Shown piece after piece: positions 7,203-11,905 of a stretch of DNA of 11,905 bases (the stretch's first letter is position 1; the number at the start of each line of letters is the position of its first letter). Location: NCBI GenBank assembly GCA_023262305.1, contig JALRCK010000036.1, positions 1-11,905 on the forward strand, given 5' to 3'. A program made the position numbers and the translations under genes. The notes beneath the pieces were generated by a model. The model did not search any database and was not told where the DNA came from. It was given only the letters and a program-made list of their open reading frames with translations. This DNA is from Deltaproteobacteria bacterium (GTDB lineage Bacteria > Bdellovibrionota_C > UBA2361 > OMII01).

Positions 7203-7838
7203 TTACTTACTGTTTGCTACCACGATATCGAGATCATCCGGCTGATTCTGCGGACGTTGCTCTACGAAGAACCGAGTGAGTCGCCGACGAAGCATCAGTC
7301 GTGACCGGTGGAGTCGCGACTTAACGGCTGGAACGGTGAGATCGAGGATCCGGCTGACCTCCCTGCTCGTAAGACCATCAACATCCCGCAAAATAAATAC
7401 CGGGCGGTAATCATCAGGAAGCTTACGAATCGCAATCTCAAGTGCCTCCATCATCTCATTGCGAATGGAGAGTGAATCCACATACGCATGCTCCGGGCTC
7501 TTGAGTGCGGGAACAACGTGAACCTGCTGTACAAGCTCCTCAAGTGGAACTGTCTGATCCTGCTTGCGCTTACGAAGCTTCATGAACGCTGCATTGACGG
7601 TGACACGATACAACCAGCTTGAGAAAGACGACTTCCCTTCAAAACCTGCGATCTTTCTGTGAACGGTTACGAAAACATCCTGAAGGACCTCTTCAGCGTC
7701 CTCTGGGTTGCGGGTGAGGCGTGAAGCGAGGCTGAACACCTTATTACTATAGCGAGAGATAAGTTCCTCGAAGCTCTGTTGGTTACCCTTCTGAAATTCA
7801 GCAATCAACTCCTGATCCGTTTTCTTAGTGGTCGACAT
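7203..7838 (-). CDS. ECF-subfamily RNA polymerase sigma factor (sigma-70 family, RpoE-like)
   Basis: 211 residues from the chosen ATG. Region 2 spans ~24-93 (FEELISRY; DAEEVLQDVFVTVHRKI; FSSWLYRVTVNAAF) and recognises the -10 and core polymerase. Region 4 spans ~134-188 (LPDDYRPVFILRDVDGLTSR... TVPAVKSRLHRSR) and carries the helix-turn-helix for the -35. A short polar tail follows. Two starts are equally well equipped: ATG at 7838 and an in-frame GTG at 7883 (226 residues), each 8 bases after GGAGGA. I chose the ATG because ECF factors usually begin close to the TDQELIAEF segment. No anti-sigma gene lies next to it. DUF1844 is upstream and the cytochrome c gene downstream on the same strand, separated by 287 and 206 bases. 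Confidence 0.92.
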   Translation of the reverse strand: MSTTKKTDQELIAEFQKGNQQSFEELISRYSNKVFSLASRLTRNPEDAEEVLQDVFVTVHRKIAGFEGKSSFSSWLYRVTVNAAFMKLRKRKQDQTVPLEELVQQVHVVPALKSPEHAYVDSLSIRNEMMEALEIAIRKLPDDYRPVFILRDVDGLTSREVSRILDLTVPAVKSRLHRSRLMLRRRLTRFFVEQRPQNQPDDLDIVVANSK

Positions 7839-7899
7839 ACCAGCAATCCTCCAGACAACAGTCGAGCACCTGCTCAACTTCACGACTGGAATCCTCCAT
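7825..7899 (-). CDS. Possible 24-residue upstream ORF overlapping the sigma factor start
   Basis: An ATG at 7899 opens 24 codons ending in a TAA at 7827-7825, inside codon 5 of the sigma gene and out of frame with it. The peptide begins MEDSSREVEQ and carries three Cys in a CCLEDC cluster at 14-19. AAGG lies 7 bases before the ATG. Its start codon is fused to the Shine-Dalgarno sequence of the alternative sigma GTG start. It may be a regulatory leader peptide or chance; nothing but position and a possible RBS supports it. Confidence 0.3.
   Translation of the reverse strand: MEDSSREVEQVLDCCLEDCWYVDH
7836..7898 (-). promoter_or_regulatory. Tandem duplicate translation-initiation modules of the sigma gene
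   Basis: TGGAGGATTCCAGTCGTG (7898-7881) and TGGAGGATTGCTGGTATG (7853-7836) match at 13 of 18 positions. Each contains GGAGGA followed by 8 bases and a start codon in the sigma reading frame, 45 bases (15 codons) apart. Either, or both, may start the protein. Confidence 0.55.
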
Positions 7900-8125
7900 G
7901 CGAAAACCTTGCCAGGTTAAAAAGGCCGTGATGCAGGGAGCTTAAAAAAGGATGCAGGACGTGCTTTCAGTGACTTAGGCTTTCTACGAGAAACTACCTG
8001 CTTAAAAAACAGACACTCGCGTCACCGATCCGATAGGCAGAGTCAAAAAAAGGGCAACTTTTTCCCGGTTGGGAGCGTCGCGCCAGAGCAAAAAGAGCCC
8101 CCGGACGATTGAGGCGAGCGGGTAA
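7884..8125. repeat. A-tract-rich intergenic region with direct repeats upstream of the sigma factor gene
   Basis: The gap holds two imperfect direct repeats, TTAAAAAGG...GATGCAGG (7917-7937) and TTAAAAAAGGATGCAGG (7942-7958). A third TTAAAAAA lies at 8002-8009, and GCTTAAAAAA occurs at 7940 and 8000. A small perfect stem, TTTCT/AGAAA, lies at 7981-7993. Further A-runs lie at 8045-8051 and 8090-8094. On the - strand the former is a T7 run after a weak GC-poor fold and may end the DUF1844 transcript. I cannot place a sigma-70 promoter for the sigma gene with confidence. Confidence 0.4.
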
Positions 8126-8554
8126 TCAGGACGATTTGACCCGCTTCACATAGGAGACGCGCAAGGTGTGCAGGATATCCTCAAGGAATTTATCCTCCTC
8201 TTTCGAGAGATTTCCGCGAGTTTTGCGCTGGATCATGCCGAGAATATCGATAGTTCCTTTACCCGATTCGATATCGACGGGGATCTCCATTCCTGGAGGT
8301 GGTGCCATCTGTCCTAGCTGTACCATCGCTTGAGTTGCGAGCGACATTACAAAAGATGAAAACGTGACCTCCTGCTCCGTCGTGTTTGAATCTTCCATAC
8401 GAAAATGCCCCGCTGACTCCGTTTTTTTCTCCTCGTGCGCCGTGGCTGGCTGGGGTCCCGAAGCCTCCCCCCTTTCGTGACCAGTAGAATCGAATCGGCG
8501 CTTATCCACCACCTGGAAGGACTTTTTGTTCTCACTGCTCTCGTTTTCAGCCAT
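8126..8554 (-). CDS. DUF1844 family protein
   Basis: 142 residues, soluble, with no signal peptide. The N-terminal ~60 residues are polar and probably flexible, but begin with the FQVVDKRRF stretch (13-21) common at the head of this family. The conserved domain covers ~62-136: VTFSSFVMSLATQAMVQLGQ (63-82), a Pro-rich turn, then GTIDILGMIQRKTRGNLSKEE (100-120) and ILHTLRVSYV. These match the DUF1844 pattern (F..F...L...A...LG; IDIL..L..KT.GNL...E...L...L..LR..Y). The molecular function of the family is unknown. GAGG 5 bases before the ATG is a good RBS. The gene is divergent from the hydrolase at 8680, sharing a 125-base control region. Confidence 0.9.
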   Translation of the reverse strand: MAENESSENKKSFQVVDKRRFDSTGHERGEASGPQPATAHEEKKTESAGHFRMEDSNTTEQEVTFSSFVMSLATQAMVQLGQMAPPPGMEIPVDIESGKGTIDILGMIQRKTRGNLSKEEDKFLEDILHTLRVSYVKRVKSS

Positions 8555-8642
8555 ACGAACCTCAAGAAAGGCGTGCTATCTCTCCCTATCATTCCATCAC
8601 TCAAGAAGACTTTTCAAGAGAGAAGAGCATCCCAAGGCCCCC

Positions 8643-8680
8643 TGGACAATCAACACATCTTTTCGGCTATACTGCCCCCA
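8643..8680 (+). promoter_or_regulatory. Sigma-70-like promoter that may give a leaderless hydrolase mRNA
   Basis: TATACT at 8668-8673 matches five of six bases of a -10 box, and TGGACA at 8643-8648 matches five of six of a -35, with a slightly long 19-base spacer. Transcription would be expected to start about 7 bases after the -10, at or next to the A of the ATG at 8680. No Shine-Dalgarno sequence lies between them, only GCCCCC. Confidence 0.45.
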
Positions 8681-9459
8681 TGAAGTTCACCTTGCTCGGC
8701 TCAGGTACATCAACAGGGGTTCCCCTTCCGGGATGCACATGCGAGGTATGCACATCGACCCACCCCCGAAATCATCGCGACCGAACATCGGCGTGCTTCA
8801 CGCTCGACGATGGGCGAGTGATACTTATCGACGCGGGTCCCGACCTACGCTACCAAGCACTCAAGCACAAGGTAGCCCGGGTGGACTCAGTTCTCTTCAC
8901 CCACGCACACGCCGACCACATCCTTGGGATAGACGACCTCCGATCTTTCAACTTCGCCTCTCGCAAGCGGATATCGTGTTACGGCTCAGCTGAGACAATG
9001 GACGCTATCACCCACAACTTCTCGTATATCTTCCACCCACGCCCAGGGTATCAGGGGGGGATGATCGCGCAGCTTGACCCTCACACCGTCCTGAATGATG
9101 AGACCTGCGTCATAGAAGGAGTAGCTTTTGAGCTCTTTCCTCTTATTCATGGTGATATGACGGTCACTGGATTTCGAGTGGGAGATGTAGGGTACGCCAC
9201 GGACTTTAACAGTATGCCCGAGCGTGGTGAGGAGGTGCTCTGTGGGGTGAAGCACCTCTTCATCGATGGTCTTCGATTTGAGCCTCACCGAACACACGTT
9301 ACGATTCCTCAAGCGATCGAGATTGCTCAGCGTTTGCAAGCTAAGAGGACCTACCTAATCCACACAACTCACACCATAGACTACGAAAAGGTGAACGCGG
9401 ATCTTCCTGCTGGAATTGAGCTAGGGTACGACGGGCTTACGATTCAATGTGGTGGGTAG
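8680..9459 (+). CDS. Metallo-beta-lactamase-fold hydrolase, PhnP-like
   Basis: 259 residues, cytoplasmic. The metal-binding signature HAHADH is at 75-80, with further candidate ligands His157 (LIHGD), Asp175 (YATDF), His206 and His228 (LIHTTH). The N-terminal GCTCEVC (18-24) is the Cys-rich element that binds a structural zinc in PhnP, the phosphodiesterase acting on cyclic phosphate sugars in phosphonate breakdown. No other phn genes are present, so a general phosphodiesterase role is more likely than a C-P lyase role, and the substrate is unknown. The end overlaps the convergent hflX by 23 bases, so the last residues of both proteins come from shared DNA. The start is the first ATG and has no RBS; see the promoter entry at 8643-8680. 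Confidence 0.92.
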   Translation: MKFTLLGSGTSTGVPLPGCTCEVCTSTHPRNHRDRTSACFTLDDGRVILIDAGPDLRYQALKHKVARVDSVLFTHAHADHILGIDDLRSFNFASRKRISCYGSAETMDAITHNFSYIFHPRPGYQGGMIAQLDPHTVLNDETCVIEGVAFELFPLIHGDMTVTGFRVGDVGYATDFNSMPERGEEVLCGVKHLFIDGLRFEPHRTHVTIPQAIEIAQRLQAKRTYLIHTTHTIDYEKVNADLPAGIELGYDGLTIQCGG

Positions 9460-11137
9460 CGCACTGCAGATCTTGTTTGGAGTTCACACCGAGCCGTGAC
9501 TCGATCGCTTTCAGAAGCTCACCCATACCGATCCGACGAGCGGCTGAAACAGGGACACCGGAGAGCTCTGCTTGAAGATTTTTCACGGCTTCCGGGTCCG
9601 CGGCGTCGATCTTGTTTAACACTACTAGCTCCGGAGCTTCACCGAGCTCCATCTGACCGAGAATTCCTCGCACTGCATTATACTTGCCAACTGCATCACG
9701 ATCTGAAGCATCAACCACATGCACCAAAAGGGATGCCTCATAGAGCTCCTCAAGTGTTGCTTGGAAAGCGGTCTCAAGCTCCTTCGGGAGTTTTCTGATG
9801 AATCCCACCGTGTCGCTGATGATGACGGTTCGCCCAACGCCACCGTCCTCCAGAGGGGTGGTCGGTGGAAGGTACAGCCTTCGCTGACTAGGGTCGAGGG
9901 TGGCGAAGAGCTTGTTCTCGGCGGTGACGGTGCTCCCTGTCAAAAGATTAAACAGCGTGGATTTGCCGACGTTTGTATAGCCAACTACGGATACGAGCTG
10001 CAGCTGGTTCTCTCTTCGGCGAGTACGCCGAAAATCTCGAGCGGACCGGACCTTGTCAATACGTCGCTCCAGCTCAGATATCTTGTCACGAATGCGACGA
10101 CGCCCGATCTCAAGTTTTGTTTCTCCGGGTCCTCGTCCCCCTATTCCTCCACTCAATCGCGAGAGTCCGCTGTCTTGATCAACGAGACGCGGGAGGTTGT
10201 ACTTGAGCTGCGCAAGCTCGACTTGTAGTCGTCCCTCACTGCTCTGCGCACGTTGCGCGAAGATGTCTAGGATAAGCATGCTTCGGTCGAGAACTTTCAG
10301 CTCTGTCGAATTCGTGATTGCGCGCCACTGCGAGGGCTTGAGCTCAGTGTCAAAGATGAGCATGTCAGCACCGAGCCGTATGCACCGGATAACTAACTCC
10401 TCCAGCTTACCGCTTCCGATATACGTTTTCGGATCGGCACGGCGTTTCTGAATCACCGCATCAACGATCTTTACTCCCGCTGTGCGGGCTAACTCTCGCA
10501 GCTCCAGCTGTGATACAACTGGTTCATCATCCGCCTTATCATAGACACCAACGATGACGGCCCCCACTTGATCGTCTGCATCCAGCTGCGCAACCTCGGC
10601 AGCGAGACTTTGCTCAACGGAACCGATGAACTCCCTAAAATCGAGCGCAAACGCTCCGAGGTCGCCAACGACCTCCGTGTGTGTCGTGGCGTTCTCACTA
10701 CCGTTCGCTGGGATGAGGTAGGCATACGCCATAGAGACTCGATTCCGGGCACCACGGAGTCCGATAACGGAGTCGAAGCGAAGGCGCTCAAGGTCGGTGT
10801 AGATATCGTATGGGATCGTCGCCTCATCTTTGTTATTCGAGAGGTCTGTGAAGACGAGGCGCAAATTTCTCAAGCGTGCCCGTCCGAGACGGTATCGACC
10901 GAGATCGGGCAGGAAGAGGATCTCCTTTGTTCCAAGGATGACCTCCTCAATTCTTCCCTGTCGGTTGATCAAAACACCGACACGGCGGCGAAGGGTTTCG
11001 CCAAGCGTGACCATTTCACGTGCTAGGTCCAACGACACGATCTCATCAGGCGAGACTGATCGTTGAAACAGCTTGGCTACGGCACGAACCTCTGAAGGGG
11101 CGAGCCCCTTGGTATTTCCAGCAACGACATTTGGCAT
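9437..11137 (-). CDS. hflX: GTPase HflX, long form
   Basis: 566 residues, longer than the ~430-residue E. coli protein because of an extra N-terminal domain (~1-185). A comparable extension is familiar from Geobacter-type HflX. The HflX-specific domain follows, with KTYIGSGKLEEL (237-248), RSMLILDIFAQRAQSSEGRLQVELAQL (285-311) and the Gly-rich GGIGGRGPGETKLE (330-343). A basic coiled-coil helix then leads to the GTPase domain: G1 GYTNVGKST at 386-394, G2 around TLDPSQRR at 413-420, G3 DTVGF at 442-446, G4 NKID at 508-511 and G5 SAA at 531-533. HflX binds the large ribosomal subunit and splits stalled ribosomes, notably under heat stress. No SD precedes the ATG; TACACT (11154-11149) is a possible -10 just upstream, implying a very short leader. 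Confidence 0.96.
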   Translation of the reverse strand: MPNVVAGNTKGLAPSEVRAVAKLFQRSVSPDEIVSLDLAREMVTLGETLRRRVGVLINRQGRIEEVILGTKEILFLPDLGRYRLGRARLRNLRLVFTDLSNNKDEATIPYDIYTDLERLRFDSVIGLRGARNRVSMAYAYLIPANGSENATTHTEVVGDLGAFALDFREFIGSVEQSLAAEVAQLDADDQVGAVIVGVYDKADDEPVVSQLELRELARTAGVKIVDAVIQKRRADPKTYIGSGKLEELVIRCIRLGADMLIFDTELKPSQWRAITNSTELKVLDRSMLILDIFAQRAQSSEGRLQVELAQLKYNLPRLVDQDSGLSRLSGGIGGRGPGETKLEIGRRRIRDKISELERRIDKVRSARDFRRTRRRENQLQLVSVVGYTNVGKSTLFNLLTGSTVTAENKLFATLDPSQRRLYLPPTTPLEDGGVGRTVIISDTVGFIRKLPKELETAFQATLEELYEASLLVHVVDASDRDAVGKYNAVRGILGQMELGEAPELVVLNKIDAADPEAVKNLQAELSGVPVSAARRIGMGELLKAIESRLGVNSKQDLQCATHHIES

Positions 11138-11166
11138 ACGACCAGTTGAGTGTAGCCAGAATCGCC

Positions 11167-11180
11167 GGGATTTTCATCCC
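11167..11180 (-). other. Small GNRA-loop hairpin between the CbiA-like gene and hflX
   Basis: On the - strand GGGAT-GAAA-ATCCC forms a perfect 5-bp stem with a GAAA tetraloop, 32 bases after the CbiA-like stop codon. No T-run follows. It may mark the end of the upstream transcript, but it is short. Confidence 0.25.
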
Positions 11181-11211
11181 TCACGCACGAAAATTGCCAA
11201 GAAACCTGAAT

Positions 11212-11905
11212 TTACGAGAGAATAACGGCGGCGGCGGCATCCACAAGTGCCCGAGCCACTCGCTGATTTGACCCGAAGTGAAAAAATTGAAAGGTACTTA
11301 AGGCCTGCGGCGCCCATGAGAGCCCCTCATTAAAGGGGAGCCCATCTCCCACAGCCATCCGCATCGTGTGCATGACGGCGGAGGTATTTGCTGAGGAGGC
11401 GCCTTGAATCCCCCACTCTCCCGTTGCAATCCCCCGTATCTCCCCTCCCGCAACTCCAAAGATAGAGTCCTCGGCCAACGTTGCCTTTACGGTACCTTGA
11501 GCGGTGGCAATCCGAACTGCATCAAACGGAATCACACCAACTCCCGGGAAGGGAGTTTGTCCCATCGCAACTTGATACGATTGACACAGGTAGGCAGTGC
11601 CTGCGCCCTCTGAATACACAACACCACCTTTGTCAGCGAAATTTTTGATCGCCTGCCGAATGCGCTCATTTCGTGACAACTCGTCCGCATAGGCATCCAG
11701 GTATCCTCCCGTGATGTAGATACCGCCGATATTTTTTGGTAGCTCGATGTCCGCTAAAGGAGAGAATGGAATGATTTCGGCGCCGTAGCGCGAGAGCCAG
11801 GCAAGATTGTCCTGATATGCCACGTTGAAGCATACATCGTCGGACACTGCGATGCGACTTACTCCCACTCTCATGTCACCGTCCTCATCAGACGGGCTGA
11901 GCTCA
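11212..11905 (-). CDS. CbiA/CobB-like glutamine-amidotransferase (GATase_3) domain lacking catalytic residues, 5' truncated
   Basis: The visible part resembles the C-terminal amidotransferase half of cobyrinate a,c-diamide synthase: YQDNLAWLSRYGAEIIPFSPL (numbering from the ATG at 11874: 20-40), IYITGGYLDAYADEL (52-66), VVYSEGAGTAYL (85-96) and the ending FFHFGSN (197-203). Where family members have the nucleophile in an AECGG-type motif, this protein reads SEGAG, with Gly90 in place of Cys. The region matching the GHEFHYS-type motif reads GIATGEWGI (148-156), so the usual His is absent too. ATG 11874 has GAGGA 7 bases upstream and would give a 220-residue protein. However, the frame stays open through all ten preceding codons to the window edge, so this may be the second domain of a full-length protein with an N-terminal ATPase domain. 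Its role in corrinoid chemistry is doubtful. Confidence 0.75.
   Translation of the reverse strand, partial: ELSPSDEDGDMRVGVSRIAVSDDVCFNVAYQDNLAWLSRYGAEIIPFSPLADIELPKNIGGIYITGGYLDAYADELSRNERIRQAIKNFADKGGVVYSEGAGTAYLCQSYQVAMGQTPFPGVGVIPFDAVRIATAQGTVKATLAEDSIFGVAGGEIRGIATGEWGIQGASSANTSAVMHTMRMAVGDGLPFNEGLSWAPQALSTFQFFHFGSNQRVARALVDAAAAVILS

Noticed and set aside
8041..8070. Intrinsic terminator for DUF1844 at the T7 run (- strand)
   Set aside because: The only pairings before the T-run are 3-4 GC pairs or an A/T-only stem, so I list it only as a possibility within the intergenic entry.
8680..9459. Ribonuclease Z or beta-lactamase assignment for the MBL-fold protein
   Set aside because: The GCTCEVC element and overall layout fit the PhnP-like group better; RNase Z exosite features and secretion signals are not seen.
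9719..10228. 169-codon + strand frame inside hflX
   Set aside because: Antisense to the conserved GTPase domain of hflX, with no motif and no start context.
1..11905. CRISPR array, transposon ends, tRNA or rRNA genes
   Set aside because: No regularly spaced repeats, transposase frames, cloverleaf-like segments or rRNA-like stretches were seen on either strand.

Overview
The window looks like an ordinary chromosomal segment of a Gram-negative bacterium with moderately high GC. The HflX (long N-terminal domain), the DUF1844 protein and the lipoprotein-type di-haem cytochrome c resemble those of deltaproteobacterial-grade lineages. That placement is an inference from family resemblance and is not firm. 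I see no tRNA, rRNA, CRISPR array, insertion sequence or prophage module.

Layout, left to right. On the + strand: the 3' end of a small helix-turn-helix protein gene (1-150), a 168-base gap packed with hairpins (151-318), an FHA-like protein of unknown role (319-1989) and a GT87-type membrane glycosyltransferase (2029-3231). Converging on these from the - strand come an EamA/DMT transporter (3258-4097) and a tight group read as cytochrome c, then tsaD, then rsmA (6996 down to 4263). The last two overlap by 8 bases. Upstream on the same strand are an ECF sigma factor (stop 7203) and a DUF1844 protein (8126-8554). A PhnP-like metallo-beta-lactamase-fold hydrolase (8680-9459, +) diverges from DUF1844 and overlaps, tail to tail, the end of hflX (9437-11137, -). 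The right edge holds the C-terminal glutamine-amidotransferase-like domain of a CbiA-type protein whose reading frame stays open to the window end.

The housekeeping core is translation and RNA quality: t6A37 tRNA modification (tsaD), 16S rRNA dimethylation (rsmA) and ribosome-associated GTPase activity (hflX). The cytochrome c heading the tsaD-rsmA group is an unexpected companion.

Five points deserve a second look. (1) The CbiA-like domain lacks the expected catalytic Cys and His of its amidotransferase family. (2) The ECF sigma gene has two near-identical in-frame ribosome binding site/start modules 45 bases apart, plus an overlapping 24-codon upstream ORF that is Cys-rich. (3) The 151-318 gap holds a chain of perfect hairpins. 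(4) Two mutually exclusive hairpins lie between the sigma gene and the cytochrome gene. (5) The hydrolase gene has a promoter-like sequence placed so that its mRNA may be leaderless.
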